DNA of 64,000 bases from contig CABUGI010000003.1 of NCBI GenBank assembly GCA_902491055.1, positions 1 through 64,000 of the forward strand. Reading direction: 5' to 3'. Under the pieces are notes generated by a model, which was not told the origin of the DNA, did not search any database, and worked only from the letters and a program-made list of their open reading frames with translations. Both the position numbers and the translations under genes were made by a program. Below are positions 26,757 to 34,299 of this stretch, one piece after another (the stretch's first letter is position 1; every line of letters starts with the position of its first letter). The stretch comes from an uncultured Collinsella sp. (GTDB taxonomy: Bacteria > Actinomycetota > Coriobacteriia > Coriobacteriales > Coriobacteriaceae).

Positions 26757-27095
26757 ATGGAATATCGACAGACAGACGGCAAAACTCGGCGCGTGCACAA
26801 GCAGTATGTGGACGTCGTGGCCCGCATCCTCGCGGGCGGACAGGTCGTGCCGGTCACCGTCTGCTGGGTCGACGGCCGTTGTTTTACGATCGACGAAATT
26901 ATCTCGACCACCGGGTTTGGCCTGATGGTCTACGGCATCCGTACGGCAACATATAAGGTGCGTTTTGGCGGGCACGCGACCGAGTTGTATCTGGAGGACC
27001 AGACGCGCGAGCGGGCAGACGGCTCGCAGGCACACGTGATGCGTTGGTGGGTCTGGGCCTTTGATCGTACGCTTGAGGGCGAGCGCCGTAGGTAA
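26757..27095 (+). CDS. Conserved small protein of unknown function, possible SOS gene
   Basis: A 112-residue soluble protein that I do not recognise with certainty. It contains the pattern PVTVCWVDGRCFTIDEI, then YKVRFGGHATELYLED and MRWWVWAFDR. This layout recalls the small DUF6504-like proteins that accompany translesion polymerase genes in actinobacteria, but the match is by eye and weak. The LexA-like box in its promoter would fit a DNA damage role. The start is uncertain: AGGAGG is only one base from ATG 26757, which suits a leaderless start better; ATG 26736 is in frame but has no ribosome binding site. Confidence 0.7.
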   Translation: MEYRQTDGKTRRVHKQYVDVVARILAGGQVVPVTVCWVDGRCFTIDEIISTTGFGLMVYGIRTATYKVRFGGHATELYLEDQTRERADGSQAHVMRWWVWAFDRTLEGERRR

Positions 27096-27173
27096 GGACG
27101 TGCGGCATTCGGGTACAATGGCAGGAATCTTGTCACCTACGGCGCTGTCGTGCGCTTTTTGAAAGGACGAAGT

Positions 27174-27869
27174 ATGAACGATATCCAGGGCTATCAGAAC
27201 GGCCCCATCGAGACCGGTGCAAGCCGTGCCAAGGAGATGTCGCCGCGCGCGTACAACCTTGTCATGTCTGCCCTGATCTTTTTGGGCTTTTGCGCCATGG
27301 GCGTCGGTGCTTACTTTACGAGCACCATGTCGTTTGCGCGCATGATGATGAGCGGCGCCGCTTTGCCGCTGGTCTTTGGCTCATTTATTTTGACCATCGT
27401 CGGCATGGTCATGATGTCGGCCGCCGCCAGCAAGCAGTCCGTGGGCCTGTCCCTTGTGGGCTACGTAATCTTTGCGAGCACCTTTGGCCTGACCGCGTCG
27501 TTTGGCCTTGCCAACTACGACCTGCCCACCATCAACACTGCCTTTATCGCCACGGCCGCTATCACCTTTGTCTTTGGCGCGTTGGGTGTGACCTTCCCCA
27601 AGTTCTTCCAGCGTGTGTATGGCATTGGTTTTGGCATCCTGCTTGCCACGATTCTGGTCGAGATCGTGCTGATGTTTATGGGCGTCTCGCAGACCATCAC
27701 CGACCTGATTGTGATCGTGGTGTTCGCCGGCTTTATTGGCTACGACACCTATGTGGCCACGACAGTGCCGCCCACGCTGCCCAACGCCGTGCTCATGGCA
27801 TCCAACCTGTTCGTGGACATCATTAACGTGTTCCTGCGCATTCTGAACATCCTTGGTCGTCGCGACTAG
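27174..27869 (+). CDS. Bax inhibitor-1/YccA family membrane protein
   Basis: A 231-residue protein with seven hydrophobic segments from about residue 25 on, of the Bax inhibitor-1 (BI-1, YetJ/YccA) superfamily. Characterised relatives are pH-sensitive calcium leak channels or FtsH modulators. The block FIGYDTYVATT near the C-terminus carries the conserved aspartate of the family, and TTVPP and LFVDIINVFLRILNILGRRD end the protein as in other bacterial BI-1 members. GAAAGGA six bases upstream sets ATG 27174. A terminator follows, so it is a single-gene unit. Confidence 0.9.
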   Translation: MNDIQGYQNGPIETGASRAKEMSPRAYNLVMSALIFLGFCAMGVGAYFTSTMSFARMMMSGAALPLVFGSFILTIVGMVMMSAAASKQSVGLSLVGYVIFASTFGLTASFGLANYDLPTINTAFIATAAITFVFGALGVTFPKFFQRVYGIGFGILLATILVEIVLMFMGVSQTITDLIVIVVFAGFIGYDTYVATTVPPTLPNAVLMASNLFVDIINVFLRILNILGRRD

Positions 27870-27915
27870 TGCCAAATTGCAGCGGTGCTTGCCGCGCACG
27901 CAATTCGATGCGAAA

Positions 27916-27941
27916 GGCGGTCCTTCGGGGCCGTCTTTTTT
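27916..27941 (+). terminator. Terminator after the BI-1 gene
   Basis: GGCGGTCC and GGGCCGTC pair over eight positions (two G-T) around a TTCG tetraloop, followed by six T. Confidence 0.85.
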
Positions 27942-28007
27942 GTACACGGCGGGGTATTATGGATGGGAAAAGCCGATAGCGGCAGAGACCGAGAAAGGTG
28001 ACCACTT

Positions 28008-29141
28008 ATGGCAGACGTCGACAACAGGAACCGTAACCGCAGGTCCAATCGAACGGGTCAGCCCAATCCCAAGCGCGAGGCGCGTGCTAAGGCCGCCGAG
28101 CGCCATGTGGCGGCTGTGTCCGAGGCCTGCGCCAAGGACATTGAGCGCTCGCTTGCCGGCGTGCGCGAGTTCGATGGTATGCCTGCCGGATTTGTCGCGG
28201 CGATGAAGGCCAAGGCCCAAGCGGCCGACGCTGCCGAGGAACAGGTTGCTGAGGAGTCTGAGGCCGCCGAGGTCGAGACCGCTGAGGTTGCGTCCGCCGA
28301 GACTGTGGTCACGGCCGAGCCTGCACCCGCAGAGGAGGCCGCGGAGATCGAGTCCGCGCCTGCTGCTGAGGAGCCCGCTCCGGTCCTGCCCGAGGTCACC
28401 GTGCTCGACGCCTCTGCCACGCAGGCCATTCTGGATAACGGCCGAGGCTACGCGCAGTTCTGTGACATGGCCGTGCTCGCCTTTGCCTCGTTCACCAACC
28501 CGGGCGGTGGCTACATCCAGGGCTATCTGGGTCAGGAGGCCACGCTCTGCGCCGATTCGTATCTGTACAACGTACTCGATAAGCAGCGCAAATGGTACGG
28601 CGAGAACCGTCGCCGCAATATCAACTGCGAGCTTTACCGCAACCGTGCGCTGGTGGTGCCTGCGGTGCGCTTCGACCGCAACCACGTGCATGCGTATGCC
28701 GACGTAATCGTTGCCGCTGCGCCCAACGTCAAGCGCGCTCGCCAGGAATATCGCGTGGGTGACGATGCCTTGCTGGATGCCCTGCGCGACCGTATCCGCT
28801 TTGTCCTTGCCATCTGCGATGAGCTGGGTCGCGAGAAGCTCGTGCTGGGTGCTTGGGGCTGCGATAATAACGGCTTTGACGCCGAGGCCGTAGCCGAGCT
28901 CTTCCGTAAGGAGCTCGCGTCGGGCGACTTTAAGGTCAAGCAGGTCTTCTTTGCCGTGCCCTCTACGCGCTGGGACGAGGATTTTGCCAAGTTTGAGCAC
29001 GTGCTGGCAAACTTCCCCGCGCGCAACGAGGAGTCCTATGCCCAGGTTGTCGCTCGCGCTGCGGCTGCTCGCGCCGCCGAGCAGGCCCAGACTGCCGCCG
29101 AGGACGATGAGGACGATGGCGATTGGCGCAAGTACCTGTAA
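28008..29141 (+). CDS. PARG-like protein (TIGR02452 type) with altered catalytic motif
   Basis: The C-terminal part resembles the bacterial poly(ADP-ribose) glycohydrolase type, a macrodomain relative: VLAFASFTNPGGGYIQGY with GGG at 166-168, and the late block VLGAWGCDNNGFDAEAVAELF. The family signature is GGG-x6-8-QEE, where the second Glu is catalytic in characterised enzymes. Here it reads QEA (176-178), so hydrolysis may be lost and the protein may only bind ADP-ribose. Residues 72-127 are a low-complexity Ala/Glu insertion not typical of the family, and the end is also acidic. At 377 residues it is about 100 longer than usual. GAAAGGTG precedes the ATG. Confidence 0.8.
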   Translation: MADVDNRNRNRRSNRTGQPNPKREARAKAAERHVAAVSEACAKDIERSLAGVREFDGMPAGFVAAMKAKAQAADAAEEQVAEESEAAEVETAEVASAETVVTAEPAPAEEAAEIESAPAAEEPAPVLPEVTVLDASATQAILDNGRGYAQFCDMAVLAFASFTNPGGGYIQGYLGQEATLCADSYLYNVLDKQRKWYGENRRRNINCELYRNRALVVPAVRFDRNHVHAYADVIVAAAPNVKRARQEYRVGDDALLDALRDRIRFVLAICDELGREKLVLGAWGCDNNGFDAEAVAELFRKELASGDFKVKQVFFAVPSTRWDEDFAKFEHVLANFPARNEESYAQVVARAAAARAAEQAQTAAEDDEDDGDWRKYL

Positions 29142-29166
29142 TCGGTACGTGCCGACAGATAGGTCG

Positions 29167-29200
29167 AGCCGGCGGGAGGGGCTGCTCCCGTCGGCTTTTT
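29167..29200 (+). terminator. Terminator after the PARG-like gene
   Basis: AGCCGGCGGGAG pairs with CTCCCGTCGGCT (12 bp, one G-T) around a 6-base loop, then five T. Confidence 0.9.
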
Positions 29201-29219
29201 ACTAAAGGAAGGGCTTACG

Positions 29220-29879
29220 ATGAAAAACGTTCTGTGCTTTGGCGACAGCAATACCTATGGCTACGATCCGGCAGGTATGCGCGACAGCACCGCAGTGCGC
29301 TATGCGCAGGATGTGCGCTGGTGCGGTGTGGTGCAGCGTGACCTGGGTGAGGGTTGGCATGTGATTGAGGAAGGCCTAAATGGTCGCACGACGGTGCGCG
29401 ACGATATGTGCCATCTGGACACCAACCTCAACGGCATTCGCGCGCTGCCGATGCTGCTCGAGGCCCATAAGCCGCTGGATGCGATCGTGATTATGCTGGG
29501 CACCAACGACTGCAAGACGGTCTTTGGCGTGACGGCCTCCGATATTGCCCGCGGCGCCATGGCGTTGATTCGCGCCGTCCGTGCGTTTGCCTGGACCGAT
29601 GCCGCGCCCTGCCCACGGATTCTGCTGATGGCGCCTATCAAGATTAAGCCGCAGATCGCCGACGTATATATGACCGATTTTGACGAGCATTCCGTAGAAG
29701 CCTCGGAACATTTTGGTGAGTACTACGCGCATGTGGCTGAGCAGTTTGGCTGCGACTTTTTGAATGCCGCCGATTTTGCCGAGCCGGGCGATATCGATTA
29801 TCTGCACATGATGCCCGAGAGCCACGAGAGCTTGGGACATGCCGTGGCAGCCAAGCTCCAAGAGATGCTCGGTGAGTAG
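29220..29879 (+). CDS. SGNH/GDSL-family hydrolase
   Basis: A 219-residue esterase or lipase-type enzyme of the SGNH fold. Block I is FGDSNTYGY with the catalytic Ser in GDSN, block II is GLNGRTT with the Gly, block III is LGTNDCK with the Asn, and block V is DYLHMMPESH, which supplies Asp and His. All four signature residues are present, so the enzyme should be active. No signal peptide is seen, so it works in the cytoplasm. It resembles arylesterase-type members; the substrate is unknown. It lies between terminators and forms its own unit. Confidence 0.9.
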   Translation: MKNVLCFGDSNTYGYDPAGMRDSTAVRYAQDVRWCGVVQRDLGEGWHVIEEGLNGRTTVRDDMCHLDTNLNGIRALPMLLEAHKPLDAIVIMLGTNDCKTVFGVTASDIARGAMALIRAVRAFAWTDAAPCPRILLMAPIKIKPQIADVYMTDFDEHSVEASEHFGEYYAHVAEQFGCDFLNAADFAEPGDIDYLHMMPESHESLGHAVAAKLQEMLGE

Positions 29880-29934
29880 TGCAGCCCCAAAGCGGTACAA
29901 AAGTTCCCCTTGCGGCGGCTTGTTTCGTTTGTTT

Positions 29935-30152
29935 GTCTTGATCTGTAACAGTACGAAGGCCGAAAACGGGCTAGATGTTACAGATTGAGATTATTCAGGT
30001 CGATATCGGTCGTTTGTCTCGATCTGTAACATCTAGGGTCGATTTTGCCGAGTTACTGTTACAGATCGAGATTATCTTCTCAGCTGAATTTGAATGTCTC
30101 GATCTGTAACAGGTGGGCCGAAAAATGGACTCTAACTGTTACAGATCGAGAT
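29935..30152. repeat. Array of three hairpins made of six alternating 16-base repeats
   Basis: The unit TCTCGATCTGTAACAG and its reverse complement alternate six times, starting at 29935, 29976, 30016, 30057, 30096 and 30136, so at steps of 39-41 bases. Successive pairs form 15-16 bp hairpins with 23-25 base loops. In the first pair two changes are G-T wobbles that keep pairing. The first and third hairpins also share loop sequence (GGCCGAAAA). It is not a CRISPR because the repeats alternate in orientation. A BIME-like repetitive element or a phased regulator site are the options. Confidence 0.85.
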
Positions 30153-30161
30153 ATTTGTGGG

Positions 30162-30200
30162 AACCACCACAAAGGTGCCTGCCCCTTTGTGGTGGTTTTG
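30162..30200 (+). terminator. Hairpin downstream of the repeat array
   Basis: AACCACCACAAAGG and CCTTTGTGGTGGTT make a perfect 14-bp stem with an 8-base loop and end in TTTTGG. It lies at the convergent junction of the SGNH gene and thiD, so it may act as a terminator. Confidence 0.6.
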
Positions 30201-30211
30201 GGCTGCGAATC

Positions 30212-31042
30212 TTAATATTGCCACATATGGTTGACGGGGCCGGAGCCTTTGCCCATGTCAAAGCCGGCGGCGAGAGCGCCGGTTAGGTAGGCCTTGCCGG
30301 CGTTGACGGCGTCGGCAAGATCCATGCCCTGGGCCAGCGCGCAGGCGATGGCGGACGAGAGCGTGCAACCGGTGCCATGCGTGTTGCCGGTCTCGATGCG
30401 CTTGTGGCGGAACCACGTGGTGAGCGGATCGCCCAGGTGGTTGCCCTCGTCATCGAGCGGCGCGGGCTCTGCTAGCACATCGTTGGCCTCGTTGACAAAA
30501 TGCCCGCCCTTAACGAGAGACGCGCAACCAAAGCGGCGGGTGAGGAGCATGGCAGCATTTTGCTGCGTGCGCTCGGAGTCGACCTCGTAGTCGAGCAGGG
30601 CCATGGCCTCGGGAATATTGGGCGTGATAACCGTCGCTAGCGGGAACAGGCGGCGGGTGAGCGCCTCGGCGGCATCTTCGGCAATCAGCCGTGCGCCCGA
30701 GGTGGCTACCATGACGGGGTCGACGACCACGTTTGTTGCGTTCCAGGCGCTCAAGCGGTCGGCGATGACTTCGATAATCTCGACAGAAGAAACCATGCCG
30801 ATCTTGACGGCGTTCGGGCGGATATCGTCAAAAACGGCGTCAATTTGCGCGGCTACGATATCTGGCGAGATATCCTGTACGGCGGTGACGCCCAAGGTGT
30901 TCTGTGCGGTGATGGCGGTGATGGCCGTCTCGGCATACAGGCGGTGCGCCGTGATGGTCTTGATGTCGGCCTGAATGCCGGCGCCACCGCTGGAATCGGA
31001 TCCTGCGATGGATAGAACGGCAGGTACCTTACTGCGATCCAT
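30212..31042 (-). CDS. thiD: ThiD, hydroxymethylpyrimidine(-phosphate) kinase
   Basis: ThiD phosphorylates hydroxymethylpyrimidine and its monophosphate, giving the pyrimidine half of thiamine diphosphate. The 276-residue ribokinase-fold protein starts with VLSIAGSDSSGGAGIQADIKT, the substrate-binding block, has VVDPVMVATSGARL in the middle and ends with THGTGCTLSSAIA, the ATP anion hole with the catalytic base. The neighbouring thiC makes its substrate. A pyridoxal kinase activity, as in some relatives, cannot be excluded. GGGAGCGAAC precedes the ATG. Confidence 0.94.
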   Translation of the reverse strand: MDRSKVPAVLSIAGSDSSGGAGIQADIKTITAHRLYAETAITAITAQNTLGVTAVQDISPDIVAAQIDAVFDDIRPNAVKIGMVSSVEIIEVIADRLSAWNATNVVVDPVMVATSGARLIAEDAAEALTRRLFPLATVITPNIPEAMALLDYEVDSERTQQNAAMLLTRRFGCASLVKGGHFVNEANDVLAEPAPLDDEGNHLGDPLTTWFRHKRIETGNTHGTGCTLSSAIACALAQGMDLADAVNAGKAYLTGALAAGFDMGKGSGPVNHMWQY

Positions 31043-31099
31043 GTTCGCTCCCTTGTTCGGTCGGAATCAAATGGGTCTATAAGCCAGCATTATAATGAT

Positions 31100-31129
31100 G
31101 CCCGGGCCGACTCTATGTCGAACCCGGGC
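31100..31129. other. Hairpin between thiC and thiD
   Basis: GCCCGGG and CCCGGGC form an outer stem and CGAC/GTCG an inner one around TCTAT. It lies about 95 bases past the thiC stop and just upstream of thiD, without a T run. It may attenuate thiC-thiD read-through. Confidence 0.45.
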
Positions 31130-31224
31130 GGGCGATGCAATCTTTACGCAAATGCAAGCAAATGTTCACACGTCAACAATTGACAGGCACCAGCTCGCCG
31201 CCAGAAGCGGCCGCGGCGACAGGG

Positions 31225-32559
31225 CTAGTCCTCCATGCCGAGGTCGATCGTGGTGCCCTCGAAAATCTTGTTGACGGTGCGGACGGCACACATCTTGCCA
31301 CACATGGTGCAAGTGCCTTCGGTGGCGGCGGGGGACTCCTCGTAGCGCTTCTTGCCCGTAACCGGGTCGAGTGCGCACTTCCACATGGCGTCCCAATCGA
31401 GCTTGCGGCGTGCCTGGCCCATCTTGTCGTCCATGTCGCGGGCGTGCGGCACCTTCTTGGCGATATCGGCGGCGTGCGCGGCAATCTTAGTGGCCATGAG
31501 GCCGTCGAGCACGTCCTGGGCGTTAGGCAGGCATAGGTGCTCGGCCGGCGTCACGTAGCACAGGAAGTCGGCGCCGGAGCTCGCGGAGATGGCGCCGCCG
31601 ATGGCTGCGGTGATGTGGTCGTAGCCCACGCCGATATCGGTCACCAGCGGCCCCAGCACATAGAACGGGGCGTTGTGGCACAGACGCTTCTGCAGCTTCA
31701 TATTGGCGGCGATCTCGTCGAGCGCCATGTGACCCGGGCCCTCGACCATGACCTGGACGCCGGCGGCCCAAGCACGCTTGCACAGCTTGCCCAGTTCGAT
31801 CATCTCGGCAGTCTCGGTGGCGTCGTTGGAGTCGTAGAGACAGCCCGGGCGGCAGGAGTCGCCGAGCGAGATCGTTACGTCGTACTCGTGGCAGATTTCG
31901 AGCACCTCGTCGTAGAACTCGTAGAAGGGGTTCTCGTTACCGGTGACTTCCATCCAGCCAAACAGCAGCGAGCCGCCGCGGCTGACGATGTTCATGAGGC
32001 GGCCGGTCTCCTTAAAGGTCTTTGTGACCGACTTGTTGATGCCGCAGTGGATGGTCATAAAGTCCACGCCGTCCTCGGCGTGCGCGCGCACGACCTCGAA
32101 CAGGTCGTCCTTGGTAAGCTTGACCAGCGGCTTTTCCATGTAGCCGATGGCGTCGTACATGGGGACGGTACCTACCATGAGCGGCGTCTCGTCGATGAGC
32201 TGCTGGCGGAACTGGCGCGTCTTGCCCGAGTTGGAGAGGTCCATGATGGCGTCGGCGCCAAAGTCCTCGGCGATCTTGACCTTCTTCCATTCCTCGGCGG
32301 CATCGGCCTTGTCGCCCGAGATGCCCAAGTTCACGTTGACCTTGGTGGACAGGCCCTCACCGACGCCAAAGGCGCGCATGCCTTTTTTGATGTGCACGAT
32401 GTTGGCAGGAATGGCGATGCGGCCGTCGGCCACGCGCTCGCGGATGTACTCGGGGTCGCGATGCTCGCGCTCGGCGACCTCCTTCATCTGCGGTGTGATC
32501 TGCCCGGCGCGGGCGAAGTCGATTTGCGTGACGAGCTTGGGCTCGGTCTGTGTGCTCAT
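31225..32559 (-). CDS. thiC: ThiC, phosphomethylpyrimidine synthase
   Basis: ThiC is the radical SAM enzyme that rearranges aminoimidazole ribotide into hydroxymethylpyrimidine phosphate. The 444-residue protein has the RPGCLYDSND block and ends with the 4Fe-4S motif, seen here as CTMCGKMC (Cys-x2-Cys-x3-Cys), one residue shorter than the E. coli type but common in anaerobes. The start at 32559 (MSTQTEPK) follows GGGAG, which lies at the 3' edge of a TPP riboswitch; an upstream in-frame ATG at 32583 would lie inside the aptamer. It is about 180 bases from thiD on the same strand. Confidence 0.96.
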   Translation of the reverse strand: MSTQTEPKLVTQIDFARAGQITPQMKEVAEREHRDPEYIRERVADGRIAIPANIVHIKKGMRAFGVGEGLSTKVNVNLGISGDKADAAEEWKKVKIAEDFGADAIMDLSNSGKTRQFRQQLIDETPLMVGTVPMYDAIGYMEKPLVKLTKDDLFEVVRAHAEDGVDFMTIHCGINKSVTKTFKETGRLMNIVSRGGSLLFGWMEVTGNENPFYEFYDEVLEICHEYDVTISLGDSCRPGCLYDSNDATETAEMIELGKLCKRAWAAGVQVMVEGPGHMALDEIAANMKLQKRLCHNAPFYVLGPLVTDIGVGYDHITAAIGGAISASSGADFLCYVTPAEHLCLPNAQDVLDGLMATKIAAHAADIAKKVPHARDMDDKMGQARRKLDWDAMWKCALDPVTGKKRYEESPAATEGTCTMCGKMCAVRTVNKIFEGTTIDLGMED

Positions 32560-32563
32560 TGGC

Positions 32564-32658
32564 ACGGCTCCCTTCGTTGGCATTACCCATATCAGGTTTG
32601 CGGGTCAGGGCGGGCGCGCCCAATCTCAGCCTGCCGTCTTGTCCTGCAAGCCCCCCGT
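32564..32658 (-). promoter_or_regulatory. TPP riboswitch (THI box) of thiC
   Basis: Read on the minus strand, the conserved core GGCTGAGATTGGG is followed by GACCCGCAAACCTGAT, ATGGGTAATGCC and AACGAAGGGAG, the standard THI-box blocks. ACGG at the 5' edge can pair with CCGT at the 3' edge as P1. The Shine-Dalgarno GGGAG lies just inside P1, so thiamine diphosphate binding probably blocks translation directly. Confidence 0.95.
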
Positions 32659-32730
32659 TTATGTAATGGGCTCAAGTATAGCTCGAATGGGTACGATTGG
32701 CCTAACGAGCGTGCCTGTGAGGAGGCGTAC

Positions 32731-33252
32731 ATGGAAGACAAGCATCTATATCGAGAGACGCAATGGGATGTATCGGCCGAGGAAAGCCGTGCGCACCATG
32801 GCCTTGTCGCGATCGGTTTTGCGGTGCTTGCCGTGCTGGTGATTGCCTTTTGTATCTGGACGTTTGGTGGTCGCGGCGGCGCTGCATGGGAGTTCGAGGC
32901 TGATGATAGCCTACCGATTATGACGGTGAGGAGTACTGGCGGTAATGCCAATACGCTCGCCGTTCCGGGCGATTATTGGTACCCGTGCGATGAGTTTGTG
33001 CAGTTGCAGCTGAGTGGTGGGTCTATTCCTGGTGAGGAAATCGAACGCGTGACGTATGATGCGACGTTCAAAACGTTGACGGTGAAGCTCAAAGATCAAG
33101 GGGATGTGCCCACGACGATGGATATCGCGCTGACGGAATGGCGCCTGGAGCCCCCGTCGGGTGTTGCGGTGTCCGAGGTCGAGCACGTCAAGATTGTCTA
33201 TCAGGACGGTTCGACAAACGGGATTGCAAAGGCCGACGGTCTAGCAGAATAG
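32731..33252 (+). CDS. Membrane-anchored protein of unknown function
   Basis: A 173-residue protein I do not recognise. Residues 1-22 are charged and cytoplasmic, residues about 23-46 form one membrane segment (HGLVAIGFAVLAVLVIAFCI), and the remaining 125 residues face outside with alternating hydrophobic residues suggesting a beta-rich domain (TVRSTGGNANTLAVP, ERVTYDATFKTLTVKLKD). Two tryptophans and one Cys occur outside. GAGGAGG five bases upstream strongly supports ATG 32731. It is divergent from thiC and ends at a hairpin of the AGTTGCGGTG family. Confidence 0.8.
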   Translation: MEDKHLYRETQWDVSAEESRAHHGLVAIGFAVLAVLVIAFCIWTFGGRGGAAWEFEADDSLPIMTVRSTGGNANTLAVPGDYWYPCDEFVQLQLSGGSIPGEEIERVTYDATFKTLTVKLKDQGDVPTTMDIALTEWRLEPPSGVAVSEVEHVKIVYQDGSTNGIAKADGLAE

Positions 33253-33280
33253 GTGTCGAGCCTAGCAGCCAATTCATAAA

Positions 33281-33345
33281 AGTTGCGGTGGAATAGTTCC
33301 TGATTGTGCGAAAAAGGCTCAAATAGGAATTATTCCACCGCAAGT
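33281..33345. repeat. AGTTGCGGTG-family hairpin, copy 1
   Basis: A 19-bp stem (33283-33301 with 33325-33343, one G-T pair) starting TTGCGGTGGAATA and a 23-base loop. It lies at a convergent junction. Other copies are at 34222, 46454 and 55032. Confidence 0.85.
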
Positions 33346-33386
33346 TATTTAGAGAAGACTGAGCGGGTCAGTGTTGGGTGCCGGCT

Positions 33387-34196
33387 CTAGAGCATCTGTT
33401 CGTTGATGAACATGAGGGTGCCTAGGTATGAGAGCTCGGGGACGTGGCGATAGCCGATGTTGAATGCGGTAAGTTCGCTTGCATCCTCGAGCTTGTTTTC
33501 TGCCATCCACCGCACCATGGAGCCGCGCGTCTTTTTGCTGGCGGTCGACTGTTGGATGGGCTTCCCGTTGCGGATGCCCTCGCCAAAGAGGCATGTGACG
33601 GCTGTGGCGTCGCCCGCGAGGTGGGGCAGAACGGCTTTGGCATACTCTACGCTGGCGAGGTTGACGATCGTGGTGTTTGAGCCTGCCGGGGCGATAGCCC
33701 GCGCGAGCTTGTCGCTCCAAAACGCGTAGAGGTCTCGGGCATCGTCAACGGCGAGCTTCGCGCCCATCTCCAGCCGATACGGTTCGACGGCATGAAAGGG
33801 ACGAACGCACCCGTAGAGGCCGGAGAGGATCCACAGATGGTCTTGCAGCCATGCGAGCTGCGCGGAATCCATCACCTCGGGTGCCATGCTCTGGTATTGA
33901 ATGCCGTGATAGGACATGACGGCAGGGGAGAGGTGGCGAGCGAGTGCGGGATTGTCGAGATCGCCGCTTTTCAGGATGGGCCCGAACTCATGCAGGGTGT
34001 TGAGGCAAGGCCCCAGCAGTTTGTTACTCACGTTCCACAGCGCCTGCAGGCCGCCGCTGCCTTCATTCCGCTCGATATCTAGCAGTGCGCGGTGGAGGCG
34101 AGCCGTCTCGCGCACAAAGGGTGGGATGCCCAGGGCTTCAAAAGCATCTTGGGCCGCGCGCATCTGCTTGGCGGGCGAAATGATGACCTGCAGCAT
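33387..34196 (-). CDS. yaaA: YaaA/DUF328 family peroxide stress protein
   Basis: YaaA-family proteins bind DNA and limit hydrogen peroxide damage by lowering free iron in E. coli. The 269-residue protein starts MLQVIISPAKQMR, has SGLYGCVRPFHAVEPYRLEM in the middle and GEGIRNGKPIQQSTASKKTRG near the end, all family blocks. GAGGAGAG sets the start at 34196. An AGTTGCGGTG-type hairpin lies on each side of the gene. It is transcribed in the same direction as the aminopeptidase gene upstream. Confidence 0.9.
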   Translation of the reverse strand: MLQVIISPAKQMRAAQDAFEALGIPPFVRETARLHRALLDIERNEGSGGLQALWNVSNKLLGPCLNTLHEFGPILKSGDLDNPALARHLSPAVMSYHGIQYQSMAPEVMDSAQLAWLQDHLWILSGLYGCVRPFHAVEPYRLEMGAKLAVDDARDLYAFWSDKLARAIAPAGSNTTIVNLASVEYAKAVLPHLAGDATAVTCLFGEGIRNGKPIQQSTASKKTRGSMVRWMAENKLEDASELTAFNIGYRHVPELSYLGTLMFINEQML

Positions 34197-34221
34197 GAAC
34201 TCTCCTCTGCCAAAAAAGAAA

Positions 34222-34284
34222 TTGCGGTGGAATACGGTCTGTTTTAGCCGTTTATGGGCCAGTTTAGTCCGTATTTCACCGCAA
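34222..34284. repeat. AGTTGCGGTG-family hairpin, copy 2
   Basis: TTGCGGTGGAATACGG (34222-34237) pairs with the complement at 34269-34284 over 16 bp with one G-T pair; the loop is 31 bases. It sits between the yaaA start and the end of the aminopeptidase gene. Confidence 0.8.
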
Positions 34285-34299
34285 GTTATGAAGGGCTGG

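Noticed and set aside
29935..30152. CRISPR array
   Set aside because: The 16-base repeats alternate in orientation, there are only six, the spacers inside hairpins resemble each other, and no cas gene is nearby.
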